The position numbers and the translations under genes are program-made. From the NCBI GenBank assembly GCA_028287785.1, contig JAQBOZ010000011.1:62001-126000 (forward strand): a stretch of 64,000 nt of DNA, given 5' to 3'. The DNA comes from Chlorobiota bacterium. GTDB lineage: Bacteria > Bacteroidota > Ignavibacteria > OLB7. A model generated the notes under the pieces. That model did no database searches, was not told the DNA's origin, and saw nothing but the letters and a program-made list of their open reading frames with translations. Shown one piece after another: positions 37,139 through 46,279 of this stretch. Positions within the stretch are counted from its first letter, which is position 1; each line of letters begins with the position of its first letter.

Positions 37139-38746
37139 TTACCGCACGATGCTCAGCGGTATCATCGATACCGAACCGTTCGCGCTCAGACGGGCGAAGT
37201 AGCGTCCGGCAGGAAGCCCGGTCAGATCAACGGGGATGTCGTGCTCGCCCCCCTCGACAGCGCCATCGATCACCTCCCGTATCTCCCGACCGAGCAGGTC
37301 GATGATGTTCAGGCGAACGCGGGCGCCTTCCTTCAACGCGATGCGGATGGTTGCAGCGGTGGTTGCCGGGTTCGGAACGATGCCGCGTAGCCCGCCATCG
37401 GTTGCCGCCGGTGTCTTCTCATCCCTGATCCCCAGATAGATCCTCTCCGGTGGGATGGTGCCGTCCAGAATGGCGAGGCCGCCGTCGTAGGTTCCGATCC
37501 AGATGCTTGTATCGTTCTTCACCCTGAGCGTGGCGACGCTGTTGCTCGGAATTGCCGAGTTGCCGATGGTATAGAACCACCTGTTCGTTCCATCATACCG
37601 GGTTACGCCGCCAAAATTCCCGTTGACGTTGGGCACCCACGCGATCCCGCGCGTATCAAACTCTATGGTGAATGGATTCGTTCCGGGAAACATCCGTGGA
37701 TCGCGTATGTTGTCGGAGCTTCTGTATGTGGTCCACGTGGTTCCCGCCAGTTCCGCCAGACCGTAGGTTCCCCCCACCCACACATGGCCCCGGCTATCGA
37801 TCGATAGCCAGCTTGCGTTGAACAGCGCGGGGAACGAAGGATCGGTATCGTGGGAATAGATGGTCTGGTATGTGCCGTCGAACTTCATCAGGCCGGCGCC
37901 GTATGTTGCCCAGATGATGCCGGATGTATCGATGGCGATATGCCGCAGCGGCAGCTTGGCGGCGTCGTGCGACCGCCAGGTGCCGTTATGGTACTGATAG
38001 AACTGCTCCCCGGTCACCACCCAGACATCCCCGTTCGGCGCCGTAGCTACATCGGGGTAGATGTATCCATAGGTCTGCAACGTGAGGTTGTGCCGGCGCC
38101 ATTCTCCCTGCCGGTAGCTTGCGACTCCACTTCCGGTGGTTACCCAGACTCCGCCGCTGCTGTCGATGCAAAGGCCCGATACCGTGTTGATGTTGTTCGG
38201 GAAACTTTCATGGAACGGATAGCCGGGGATGAGCGTCCAGTTCGCGCCGTCGAAACGCACCAGCCCCTTGTCGGTGCCGATCCACCCGGTGCCCTCGCGA
38301 TCGAAGGCGATCTTCGAGATGCTGTTGCTGGGGATCGCCGAGTTGTCGGTGTTGAACACTTTCCATGTCGTCTGTGCGGGGATCACGATGGTGACTGTGT
38401 CCCGTGCCTCGGCCAGCCCGTTCTTCCCAACGATGATCACATTGTGAACCCCGCTGATCTTTTCCCCCTTTACCAACACCTTCAGCGTTGCCGGCTGGTT
38501 GCTCGACGGGTTGAGCGTCGTCGGGCTGAGAATGATATCCGCATTCGGGAGGGATGGAACCGAGGCGCTCAGAAAGACGCTCGCCGCGAAGCCGTTGTGT
38601 GGAACAATCGTTATCGAGAAGGTGGCGGTGGCAAAGCTGAGCTCCGTTGATCGGGGAAAGGTGGCGATCGAGAACGGTTCCTGGGCCGCCGCGGGGAGGA
38701 CCACGGCCAGAACGAGGAGCGCGCGAAGAAGATGTTTGAGCATCAT
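37139..38746 (-). CDS. Secreted Reg_prop-type beta-propeller protein with T9SS sorting domain
   Basis: 535 aa from ATG 38746; the ORF-track start at 38938 is upstream filler. A signal peptide (LLRALLVLAVVLPAAAQE) precedes a beta-sandwich (~20-140). Propeller repeats follow with the pattern KIAFDREGTGWIGTDKGLVRFDG and LCIDSSGGVWVTTGSGVASY, as in the sensor half of hybrid two-component proteins but without a kinase. The C-terminus fits a type A sorting domain (GIVPNPATTAATIRIALK, RLNIIDLLGREI, DLTGLPAGRYFARL). Likely exported; role unknown. Confidence 0.82.
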   Translation of the reverse strand: MMLKHLLRALLVLAVVLPAAAQEPFSIATFPRSTELSFATATFSITIVPHNGFAASVFLSASVPSLPNADIILSPTTLNPSSNQPATLKVLVKGEKISGVHNVIIVGKNGLAEARDTVTIVIPAQTTWKVFNTDNSAIPSNSISKIAFDREGTGWIGTDKGLVRFDGANWTLIPGYPFHESFPNNINTVSGLCIDSSGGVWVTTGSGVASYRQGEWRRHNLTLQTYGYIYPDVATAPNGDVWVVTGEQFYQYHNGTWRSHDAAKLPLRHIAIDTSGIIWATYGAGLMKFDGTYQTIYSHDTDPSFPALFNASWLSIDSRGHVWVGGTYGLAELAGTTWTTYRSSDNIRDPRMFPGTNPFTIEFDTRGIAWVPNVNGNFGGVTRYDGTNRWFYTIGNSAIPSNSVATLRVKNDTSIWIGTYDGGLAILDGTIPPERIYLGIRDEKTPAATDGGLRGIVPNPATTAATIRIALKEGARVRLNIIDLLGREIREVIDGAVEGGEHDIPVDLTGLPAGRYFARLSANGSVSMIPLSIVR

Positions 38747-38903
38747 CGTCAAGTGAATTGGTGAATCAGGGGGTTGAATGTCAATGCATTGCTGGTAACG
38801 ACAGTGGGAAAGACACATGGGGTGGAGTTCTGTCACGGGCTGCGCGATCAGTTCCCGGATGTTCCGGGATGGCGCTCTCAGCCCCACGCTGTAATGACAG
38901 GAA

Positions 38904-38932
38904 GGGGTTGCCGGCACTGAACCGGCAACCCC
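38904..38932 (-). terminator. Hairpin downstream of lysC
   Basis: GGGGTTGCCGG (38904-38914) pairs with CCGGCAACCCC (38922-38932). It lies 92 bases beyond the lysC stop, in front of the propeller gene on the same strand. Confidence 0.65.
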
Positions 38933-39023
38933 CGCCACATTGATGCGCGATGCCCATTGCGCGCGATGGTATCTGATGACGATCAGCGAACGATTGCCAG
39001 GGGGATTGCCGAGACTGTTCCCC

Positions 39024-40442
39024 CTACACCGTCACCTCCTCGAACAGCCTCCTGTGAACGGCGCTCAGCGCCTCGTTCGCCCGCGATTCCGGCACGCCTA
39101 TCAGCATGATATGCTCGCTGGTTCCGGCGGCGACCAGCGCAACGGTGATCCCGTCCAGCGCGGCAAGCGGCTCGGAGAGCGCGGCCGGCACGTCGTGGAG
39201 TGCGGCGCCGGTCATGCAGAGGAGGGCAATCTCCTCATCCACCGTGACGCGGCAGGTGGATTCCACGGCCGCCAGGAGAATGTCGTTGAAGGCTGAGCTC
39301 TGCGTGATCGCCAGCCCGCGCGACTCCGCCAGGAGGCCGCAGTACAACGGCACTCCGTGTTCGGCGAAGAGGGAGAGGGCGCGTTCCACCGGGGCGGAGC
39401 CATCGCGCGGATCGCGCGGGGAGAGCTTCAGGGCGGTCATCCCCTTCTTCATCGTGATGGAGTGGATGCCGGAGGGGATCGGCGTTCCATCGGGCATGAT
39501 CCGGGTACCGGGATCGGCCGGGGCCATGGAGTTGCGGATCACCACCGGGATGTTGCGGGCCACGGCGGGGAGAATCGTATCGGGATGGATCACCTTCGCG
39601 CCGAAGTATGCCAGCTCCCGCGCCTCGGTAAACGTCACCTCCGGCACAACCCGCGCGTTCGGCACCAGGCGGGGATCGGCGGTGAGGATGCCGCTTACGT
39701 CGGTCCAGATCTGAATCTCCCTGGCGCCGAGCGCGGCCCCGATCAGCGCGCCGCTGTAGTCGCCGCCGCCACGCCCGATGGTGGTCGTGATCCCGTCGAT
39801 CGTGGAGCCGATAAACCCCTGCGCCACCACCACATCGTGCTCCGCCATCAGCGGGTCCACCATCCGGTGCGCCCGGCGGTCGATCTCCGCCATCAGCGGC
39901 GCGGCGCGGATGAAGGTGTCGTCGGTGATGATAAACTCCCGGCTGTCGGCAAGCGCGGCCCGGAATCCGGCAGCCCTGAACGCGGCGGTCAGCAGAAGCG
40001 AGGAGAGTCGTTCGCCGTACGACGCGAAAAGATCGGTGGTGCGCGGCGTCAACTCCCCCAGCATCGCGACGCCGCGGACCAGACGCTCGATCTCATCGAG
40101 CATCGTCCGGAGATCGGCGCGGCCCTCGTGATCGTCGTCGGGATCGAGATCATGCAGGATGCCGAGATGCCGCTCGCGGAGCGTTGCAACCAGGGCGAGC
40201 GCCTCTTCCGGCCGTTCTCCGCCGCAGCCGCGCGCGCACTCCAGAAGCATGTCCGTGACGCCGGCGCACGCGGAGGTGACCACGACCATCGGGGCGCGCG
40301 GCCCCGGAGCCGACCTGCCAAGGGCGATCTCTCCGGCGACGATCGCAACGACGCGCCGCATCGCCCCGGCATCGCGGACGGAGGTTCCGCCGAACTTGAG
40401 GACGAGGGGAGATGTGCTGATATCGATGGAAGGATCGCTCAT
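39024..40442 (-). CDS. lysC: Aspartate kinase
   Basis: First enzyme of the aspartate-family amino acid pathway. The nucleotide-binding start is LVLKFGGTSVRDAGAMRRV; the substrate segment DAGRGG-like appears as TIGRGGGDYSGALIGAALGA; ITADPRLVPNARVVPEVTF and YFGAKVIHPDTILPA are typical of the kinase domain. Two ACT domains make up residues ~310-472 (ITMKKGMTALKLSP, ALHDVPAALSEPLAAL), so feedback control by lysine or threonine is likely. Its start overlaps the stop of the upstream 200-aa gene by four bases (ATGA), indicating co-translation. Confidence 0.93.
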   Translation of the reverse strand: MSDPSIDISTSPLVLKFGGTSVRDAGAMRRVVAIVAGEIALGRSAPGPRAPMVVVTSACAGVTDMLLECARGCGGERPEEALALVATLRERHLGILHDLDPDDDHEGRADLRTMLDEIERLVRGVAMLGELTPRTTDLFASYGERLSSLLLTAAFRAAGFRAALADSREFIITDDTFIRAAPLMAEIDRRAHRMVDPLMAEHDVVVAQGFIGSTIDGITTTIGRGGGDYSGALIGAALGAREIQIWTDVSGILTADPRLVPNARVVPEVTFTEARELAYFGAKVIHPDTILPAVARNIPVVIRNSMAPADPGTRIMPDGTPIPSGIHSITMKKGMTALKLSPRDPRDGSAPVERALSLFAEHGVPLYCGLLAESRGLAITQSSAFNDILLAAVESTCRVTVDEEIALLCMTGAALHDVPAALSEPLAALDGITVALVAAGTSEHIMLIGVPESRANEALSAVHRRLFEEVTV

Positions 40443-41041
40443 TGTGCCTCGGAGCCGGGCTCCTCCTCCAGTTCCTGGGTCGGCTGGCGGAGTATCCCCT
40501 CATCGAGGAGCCATCGCACCATGTTCTTTACCTCATCGAGCGGTTGTTTGTAGATATAGGCGAAGCGCCAGAGATCGATCGGCGCGCGCCAGACCTCCAC
40601 CACAAACGCCTGATCCATCGAAAGGCGCCCCTCGTTCTTCACGATCGCGAGGGCCGCGTCGAGGAACGGGGAACCATCCTCGGGGGCGATTTCGTTGGTC
40701 GTAAAGTAAAAGTTCTCATGTTCGAGCAGATCGCAGACCGGAAAGCCGCGTTTGTTCGGGAGGAGATCGGGAAGCAATCCCAGGCCCACCCGGTAGGGGA
40801 TCTCGTCATCCCCCCAGAGATCGTTCCAGATCGGCTCATCGCGCTCCCTCAGCCATTCGAAGAACGTGCGTTCCTTTCGTGGAAGCGTGATCAGGGAGTT
40901 CGATCCGTAGAGCGCCACGATCTGCTCCGCCTGTTCGCGCGTCAGCGTGGCTATCTCCTCCTCGGTGATCTGGACCGAATGAAGCTGTTCTCCGACGGGG
41001 CGGAGCCGCTCAACCAGTTCTTGAAATTCCTCGTTGGTCAT
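40439..41041 (-). CDS. Hypothetical protein translationally coupled to lysC
   Basis: 200 aa, acidic, soluble, no signal peptide or membrane segment. Begins MTNEEFQELVERLRPVGEQLHSV; contains ITLPRKERTFFEWLRERDEPIW, PDLLPNKRGFPVCDLLEHENFYF and a C-terminal winged-helix-like segment (DEVKNMVRWLLDEGILRQP). I do not recognise the family. The four-base overlap with lysC implies a shared transcript; a structural or regulatory role cannot be inferred further. Confidence 0.7.
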   Translation of the reverse strand: MTNEEFQELVERLRPVGEQLHSVQITEEEIATLTREQAEQIVALYGSNSLITLPRKERTFFEWLRERDEPIWNDLWGDDEIPYRVGLGLLPDLLPNKRGFPVCDLLEHENFYFTTNEIAPEDGSPFLDAALAIVKNEGRLSMDQAFVVEVWRAPIDLWRFAYIYKQPLDEVKNMVRWLLDEGILRQPTQELEEEPGSEAQ

Positions 41042-41229
41042 TATCGTCAGGGTTTCATATTGTCACGCGCCGCCGGCCATTGAATCTTCCGGCGATTCGG
41101 ATCGTCCTCTCGATGCCGCGAACGACGAAGCCTCGAGAGAATATACGGACTCCATCCGCCCGGCACCGGCGACACCAGCCGAACAACCCGCGCCAGGAGG
41201 CGCGGCATCCATCCGACCTAGTCAAGGCC

Positions 41230-42735
41230 ATGAAATTACTACGAACATTCGCGGCAATTCTTTTTTTACTGTTACCGGCCGTTTCAACGCTCCACGCGGA
41301 CAATGTGGACCGTTTCGTGACGCAGGGGGTGGAGTATCTCTATTCCGTCCGGTTCGATGACGCGGCAAGGAGTTTCGATCAGGCGATCGCCGCCGACAGG
41401 TCCGATCCACGCGGTTATTTCTATCGCGCCAACGTGCATCTCTGGAGCTACATCTTCGACAAGCGTCCGGCCCAGCTCGATCTGTTCTTTCAGACGAGCG
41501 ACCAGGCGATCAGCACCGCCGAGGAGCGGATCAAGGCCAACCCCGCCGATTTCCGCTCGAAGCTCTTTCTCGGGATGTGCTACGGTTACAGGGCGATCGC
41601 CAATGCCCGCGCCGAGAACATCATGGCCGCGGCGCTCTCGGCGCGCTCCTGCTACGACAAGCTGAACGATCTGGTGAAGGACAACCCGAAATACTACGAC
41701 GCCTACCTCGGGCTCGGCATCTTCCATTTCGTGATCGGCTCGGTGCCGAAGGCAGCGCAGTTCATGGCCGGCCTCAGCGGGTTGAAGGGGGACGCGAAGC
41801 TGGGGGTGAGGGAGATCGAGGCGGTGGCGGCGCAGGGAAGCTATTTCCGGAACGACGCGCAGATGATCGTCGCCCTGATGAACATCTATTATCAGAACGA
41901 TTTCACGAAGGGGATCGTGGCGCTCGAATCGATCTCCCGGCGCTACCCGCAGAACGTGGCGTTTCTCTACGCGCTTGGCACCGCGTATCTGAACCAGAAC
42001 CAGCCGGACCGGGCGATCGACTATTTCCAGCGGGTGATTGCCCAGAGCAACAATGATTTCAAGGTCTTTACCGATCTGAGCTACGGCCGTACGGGCATCG
42101 CGCTCTGCCAGAAGAATGAATTCGAAAAGGCGAAGCCATACCTTCAGAAATATATCAAGGTCTCCGGCGAAACCACCTACAAGGCCTATGCATGGTATCT
42201 GCTGGGCCTCAGCTTCGAGATAGGCGGAAGCAGGGCGAACGCGGTCAAGGCGTACGAGTATGCCACGAAGAGCGCCGGGAATACATCGCCCGAGGATCAG
42301 GCATCGCGGCGGAAGGCGAAGCTCCTGCTGGAGAAGCCGCTCGATCCCGTCGGCGTGGCGATCATCAAGGCGCTCAATGCCGATGCGGGAGGTCGATACG
42401 ATGACGCCATCCGGCTCAGCAACGGCGCGGCCGGGCTGCCGAACCTTTCGTCGGCGCAGCGGGCGCAGCTCAACTATGCCTATGGGCGTGGCCTGCAGGG
42501 GAAGGAGGAGTACCAGCGGGCGATCAACGCCTACAAGGTGGCGCTCTCAACATTTCAGAAGGAGGAAACCTGGGTTGCGCCGTTCAGTTGTTTCCATACG
42601 GCCGAATGTTTTCTGAAGCTGGGGGACAAGGAACAGTGGCGTTCCAACATCCAGCTTGCAAAAGGGTATCACTCCTACGATAATGAGATGCTCCTCCGCT
42701 TTCTCATCGAGCGTGATGTGACGTTGATCGATTGA
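41230..42735 (+). CDS. Exported TPR-repeat protein
   Basis: 501 aa from ATG 41230, which starts a signal peptide (LLRTFAAILFLLLPAVSTLHA). Tetratricopeptide repeats fill most of the protein, e.g. VEYLYSVRFDDAARSFDQAIAAD, VAFLYALGTAYLNQNQPDRA and TGIALCQKNEFEKAKPYLQKY. Exported TPR proteins commonly scaffold envelope complexes. No enzymatic domain. It stands alone, divergent from the lysC pair. Confidence 0.8.
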   Translation: MKLLRTFAAILFLLLPAVSTLHADNVDRFVTQGVEYLYSVRFDDAARSFDQAIAADRSDPRGYFYRANVHLWSYIFDKRPAQLDLFFQTSDQAISTAEERIKANPADFRSKLFLGMCYGYRAIANARAENIMAAALSARSCYDKLNDLVKDNPKYYDAYLGLGIFHFVIGSVPKAAQFMAGLSGLKGDAKLGVREIEAVAAQGSYFRNDAQMIVALMNIYYQNDFTKGIVALESISRRYPQNVAFLYALGTAYLNQNQPDRAIDYFQRVIAQSNNDFKVFTDLSYGRTGIALCQKNEFEKAKPYLQKYIKVSGETTYKAYAWYLLGLSFEIGGSRANAVKAYEYATKSAGNTSPEDQASRRKAKLLLEKPLDPVGVAIIKALNADAGGRYDDAIRLSNGAAGLPNLSSAQRAQLNYAYGRGLQGKEEYQRAINAYKVALSTFQKEETWVAPFSCFHTAECFLKLGDKEQWRSNIQLAKGYHSYDNEMLLRFLIERDVTLID

Positions 42736-43169
42736 TCGCGCGGGATTGCGGCGGCGATCCCCAAATGGGGAAACGGCTGCTCCGGTATTATCATTTCGGA
42801 GCAGTTGGGATTTAACTTGGCGGTGCGATTTGACGGTGCGTAGGTTGCCACCGTAATTGGTCCTTCACGCCATCGTGTATCCGCCGCTCGGGCCTGCCGA
42901 TGTCCATTGGTTCTTCGGGCACGCGTTGTCCATGCGTGCTGTTTTCGGTTGAATGAGGTCCGGTCCAGGGATGTTCATCGATGGTTCGCGCTGTCGCATC
43001 GAAGCAGGATGTCAGCTTCGTTCGCCGCGCGATCATCATGTTCCGCCACCCTTTCAGCGGCCGACGCACTCCTCCTGATGATTCCGAGGCCCGGTGCCAT
43101 CCCCTTCTTCGTTTCGAACGGTCGGTCGCGCGCGTGAATATCGTGCAACCCTTCATCGAGGTCCAGCTC
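42736..43169. other. Intergenic stretch, nothing recognised
   Basis: About 430 bp. ORF frames on both strands (42812..43225 minus, 42907..43137 plus) have no motif. The only usable signal is GAGG seven to ten bases before the broken ORF at 43170. Confidence 0.45.
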
Positions 43170-43493
43170 ATGAACCGTACTGCCATCATCCGCGGCGCGC
43201 TCATGCTCTCCGCACTTCTCGTCATGCCCGTGTACGCGCAGGAAAGTCTCCATCAACGCGACCATCTCACGACCACCGCGCTTCCCATCGCTTCAACCGT
43301 TCATCCCCCGGACCTTCACATATGCCATTTATCCGAATTACGCCGTCGGCATGGGAATTGATCCCGGTCGGCGGCGTTCGTGCATGGCGCCATTTATTTT
43401 TTCGCCGATCATTTCAGGTACGTGGTTTGCCATTATGGAAATCATGATGCGGGAGATGGTAATGCCATCGGGATTTCCGCGATGATGCGATGA
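43170..43493 (+). pseudogene. Remnant of a secreted protein with intact signal peptide
   Basis: ATG 43170 follows GAGG and encodes a clean signal peptide (MNRTAIIRGALMLSALLVMPVYAQE). After Gln-Glu the frame degenerates and stops. Protein-like sequence continues in other frames: RTFTYAIYPNYAVGMGIDPG, then FVHGAIYFFADHFRYVVCHYG, ending at TGA 43491-43493. At least two frameshifts are needed to join the pieces. A sequencing error is an alternative to true decay. Confidence 0.4.
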
Positions 43494-43534
43494 AGGATGC
43501 AATGGTAGATGATTTTTATCCGGGGGATACGATA

Positions 43535-44308
43535 ATGAAACGATCAGGAACAATGATGATGGCGCTGGCGATTCTCGCGGGAGGTGTTCTCGCCTCCTGC
43601 TCCGACAGCCCCGTGGACGGCACCTCGACGGTTCAGCCCGGGCCGTCGTCAACGCAGGCCGCCGTGACGATGCAGGCGGAACTGGTCGCCAGCGGCGTGG
43701 GCGATCCCGCGTACAGGCGCTGGACCATTCTGAGCGGGTCCAATGTCGATTCGCTGACGGTATCGCGCGTCCGCATTCTGGTCTCCAACCTGAAGCTCCA
43801 CCGCGTGGATGATGAGGGCTTCGAGGATGGCGGGCATGATGAGCAGGAACGAGGCGAGCACACGCTGAAGCTTGGGCCGATGATGATCACGATTGACTCG
43901 GTGGGAACGCGTCAGTTTGCGGTGGGGACGATTCCCGCGGGGACGTACGATCGCGTCAAATTCGAGGTCCATCGCCTCGATCGCGGTGATGTCTCCACGT
44001 TCCTTGCCGATCCGGTCTTCGCCGATTTCGTTACCGACGATCGCTATACGGTGCTCATTGACGGGCGTGTCTTCCGCGACGGCCAGGCATTTCCCTACAC
44101 ATATCGGAGCGATGTGACCGCGAACCTTGAGTTCCGTCAGGAGCCGTTGCTGGCCTTCGCCGGCGGGAGCAATGCAACCATCATGGTTCATGTTGATCCC
44201 GCCTCGATATTCGCCCGCAAGAGCGGTATTCTTGATCCGCGCGATAAATCGAACAGAAATGAGATCGATAATGCGATACGAAGCGCCTTCCGTGCGTTCC
44301 GGAGATAA
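43535..44308 (+). CDS. Putative DUF4382-like lipoprotein
   Basis: 257 aa from ATG 43535, preceded by GGGGGA. A lipoprotein signal ends in ALAILAGGVLASCSD. The mature part contains SLTVSRVRILVSNLKLHRVD, LGPMMITIDSVGTRQFAVGTIPAGTYDRVKFEVHRLD and RSDVTANLEFRQEPLL, reminiscent of DUF4382-type domains (strand, GTYTAIRLEI, strand). A histidine/glutamate-rich loop (GGHDEQERGEHT) might bind metal. Likely anchored in the outer membrane. A hairpin terminator follows. Confidence 0.65.
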   Translation: MKRSGTMMMALAILAGGVLASCSDSPVDGTSTVQPGPSSTQAAVTMQAELVASGVGDPAYRRWTILSGSNVDSLTVSRVRILVSNLKLHRVDDEGFEDGGHDEQERGEHTLKLGPMMITIDSVGTRQFAVGTIPAGTYDRVKFEVHRLDRGDVSTFLADPVFADFVTDDRYTVLIDGRVFRDGQAFPYTYRSDVTANLEFRQEPLLAFAGGSNATIMVHVDPASIFARKSGILDPRDKSNRNEIDNAIRSAFRAFRR

Positions 44309-44336
44309 ATGCGAAAATATGAAGCGATGGATATGA

Positions 44337-44362
44337 CGGCCCCGCCGGCGGTTCGGCGGGGC
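44337..44362 (+). terminator. Hairpin after the DUF4382-like gene
   Basis: GGCCCCGCCG (44337-44346) pairs with CGGCGGGGCC (44353-44362) over the loop GCGGTT, 28 bases after the stop. Confidence 0.7.
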
Positions 44363-44441
44363 CGCGCTGTAATCGTTATCTTCGCCTGGGGGGATTTCCT
44401 GTTCCGCCCCATATCGTATCTCTGATCCAGGCGAATGGACT

Positions 44442-45191
44442 ATGATCTCCGAAGCATCTCAGCAATCAGATAATCCGCTGTACACGGTCCGCATTTTCTG
44501 CGATTTCGACGGCACGATTTCCGGGAAGGATATCGGCTTTGATTTCTTCAATCGCTTCAGCGTGCAGGAGCCGTGGAATGGAATGATGCTGAACCACGAG
44601 ATTTCCGTGACCGACTACTGGCGACGGATGGCCTCCGGGCTCCGCGACCCGCTCACCACTGAATTCCTTGATGATTATCTCCGCTCCATTCCCGTCGATC
44701 CCGGCCTCGATGATCTTCTCACGCTGATCCGCGAGCGGTCTGTTCCGTTCACGGTCGTCAGCGATGGATTCGATCTCTACATCAGGCGTTTTCTTGCCAT
44801 CCACGGAGTCCACCATCTCGACATCTACGCCAATCATGCCGGGCTGACCGCGGACGGACGGATGGAGGTGAGCTTCCCCCACGCCGCCGAGGGGTGCGCG
44901 TGCTTCTGCGCCACGTGCAAGCGCAATCTGGTCCTCTCCCTTTCGTCGCCGGATGATCGTATCGTCTACATCGGCGATGGCGTGAGCGACTACTGTCCCG
45001 CCGAGCATGCGGATGTGATTTTCGCGAAGGGGTCGCTTGCCGCGTACTGCAACGCTCACCGCCTGCCGCACTATCCTTTCAAGACACTTGCCGATGTTGC
45101 CCTCCAGCTCCGAACGCTGCTGGAGCGCCGTCGCCTGCGGCCACGGCATCAGGCGGCGCTGAAGCGAAAAGGGGTGTGGGAAGGGGAGTAG
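44442..45191 (+). CDS. MtnX-like HAD-IB phosphatase
   Basis: 249 aa. Motifs: FCDFDGTISGKDIGFDFFNRF (motif I and cap start), PFTVVSDGFDLYIRRFL (motif II), and VYIGDGVSDYCPAEHADVIFAKGSLAAYC (motifs III-IV). This combination is typical of MtnX (2-hydroxy-3-keto-5-methylthiopentenyl-1-phosphate phosphatase) and related phosphoserine-phosphatase-like enzymes. A Cys-rich loop (CACFCATCKRN) is unusual and may bind a metal. No other methionine salvage gene is nearby, so the assignment stays at family level. Confidence 0.78.
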   Translation: MISEASQQSDNPLYTVRIFCDFDGTISGKDIGFDFFNRFSVQEPWNGMMLNHEISVTDYWRRMASGLRDPLTTEFLDDYLRSIPVDPGLDDLLTLIRERSVPFTVVSDGFDLYIRRFLAIHGVHHLDIYANHAGLTADGRMEVSFPHAAEGCACFCATCKRNLVLSLSSPDDRIVYIGDGVSDYCPAEHADVIFAKGSLAAYCNAHRLPHYPFKTLADVALQLRTLLERRRLRPRHQAALKRKGVWEGE

Positions 45192-45197
45192 AGCATC

Positions 45198-45888
45198 ATG
45201 GTCCTGAACGTGGGCCAGCAGGTTGCCATTACATGGCAGAGCAGCGGCGCGGATTCGCACGCCGTGAAGCTCTCCATCGATGGGGGACATCGGCGACGTT
45301 GATTCGCAGACGGTGGCGATTCTTCCGGTGGACGGCATCACCTTCATGGGAATGGAGATGAGGCTCGATGCCACTGTACGCAGCCAGCAGTTTATCCTTC
45401 CCAAAATCCCGGCGGGGCAACCGGTACCGTGGTCGGCGGCATCGCGCGGGTGACGGTGCGCTACAAATCAGGGGGGAGCCTGATGGCCGACCTTCCCTTC
45501 CGTCTCGCGTTCACCAGCGGACCCGATGTCAGGGGAGTGAGCCCCAATTTCAGTGTTCAGAACACGCCGTCTCCCGGGCCGGAGCAGGGCGCGCCTCGCA
45601 TCTCCACCTTCTCGCCGTTGCGCGAAGCCGGCGGCACGCACATCGAGATCAGCGGTGGCGAATTCATTCAGGTGACGGGGGCAGCTTCAACGGCGTTCCG
45701 GCGCAGTACAATGTCCTCTCCCCGATGGCGATCGATGCCATTGTTCCGGCGGGAGCGCGCAGTGGCCCTGTCATCGTCACGATCGCGGTCGGCGAAGCAC
45801 CGACTCCCTCCAGGTGGCGATCGGGACTCGCCCGACGGGGGATATTCCGATGGGCAGGCTGCCGGGGAGTAGCAAGGAAGCATCCTGA
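45198..45888 (+). pseudogene. Frameshifted remnant of a surface protein with an IPT/TIG-like domain
   Basis: The reading passes through successive frames: VLNVGQQVAITWQSSGADSH, then GDVDSQTVAILPVDGITF, then VVGGIARVTVRYKSGGSL...SNPGVSP-like NFSVQNTPSPG, then GSFNGVPAQYNVLSPMAIDAIVP (IPT/TIG-like), then VAIGTRPTGDIPM up to TGA 45886-45888. About four frameshifts are needed. It lacks an N-terminal signal, so it is a 5'-truncated relic next to the tRNA border. Assembly error is less likely given the number of shifts. Confidence 0.6.
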
Positions 45889-45911
45889 TGCAACGGGTTC
45901 TTCCGATATAA

Positions 45912-45959
45912 CGGATGAACAAGGCTATCCCGGTGTGTCCGGATAGCCTTGTTCATCCG
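45912..45959. terminator. 19-bp perfect stem upstream of the tRNA
   Basis: CGGATGAACAAGGCTATCC (45912-45930) pairs perfectly with GGATAGCCTTGTTCATCCG (45941-45959) around a 10-base loop. It lies between the pseudogene and the tRNA gene and was probably the terminator of the once-intact gene. Confidence 0.7.
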
Positions 45960-45996
45960 GATTTCCTATATTTGCGGCCGGCCAAACCCGCCGCAC

Positions 45997-46069
45997 GGGC
46001 CCTTAGCTCAATGGTTAGAGCAGTGGACTCATAATCCATTGGTTGGGGGTTCAAGTCCCTCAGGGCCCA
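45997..46069 (+). tRNA. tRNA-Ile2 (anticodon CAU, lysidine type)
   Basis: A complete cloverleaf can be drawn: acceptor GGGCCCT/AGGGCCC with discriminator A, D arm GCTC...GAGC, anticodon stem GTGGA/TCCAT with loop CTCATAA, and T arm GGGGG TTCAAGT CCCTC. The anticodon is CAU. The sequence AGCTCA.TGGTTAGAGCA...GGACTCATAATCC..TGGTT closely follows E. coli ileX rather than initiator or elongator Met, so it should read AUA after TilS modification. CCA is not encoded. Confidence 0.88.
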
Positions 46070-46073
46070 CCCG

Positions 46074-46107
46074 AAACCCCGATTTCGATAAGATTTCGGG
46101 GTTTTTT
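46074..46107 (+). terminator. Rho-independent terminator of the tRNA
   Basis: AAACCCCGA (46074-46082) pairs with TCGGGGTTT (46096-46104) and is followed by a T-run (GGGGTTTTTTAG). It sits four bases after the tRNA. Confidence 0.8.
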
Positions 46108-46279
46108 AGTGTCCGGGTAAGAATTCGGGTAAGAATCGAAGCTGTTTCAGATCTGTTTCCAGCCTTGTTTTTGATCACCATTCCCATCACATTCTCCTCC
46201 GAGGATAGATCTGAATCGGCGTCATTGTGCTTCCGCCGATTGTGTTGCAGGCACCCCGGCAACTTCCCGGAGTTCACTG

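Noticed and set aside
39357-40553. 398-aa plus ORF opposite lysC
   Set aside because: Antisense shadow; lysC has kinase and ACT motifs.
45997-46069. Initiator or elongator tRNA-Met
   Set aside because: The anticodon is CAU, but the body follows the Ile2 (ileX-like) pattern, so Ile2 was preferred.
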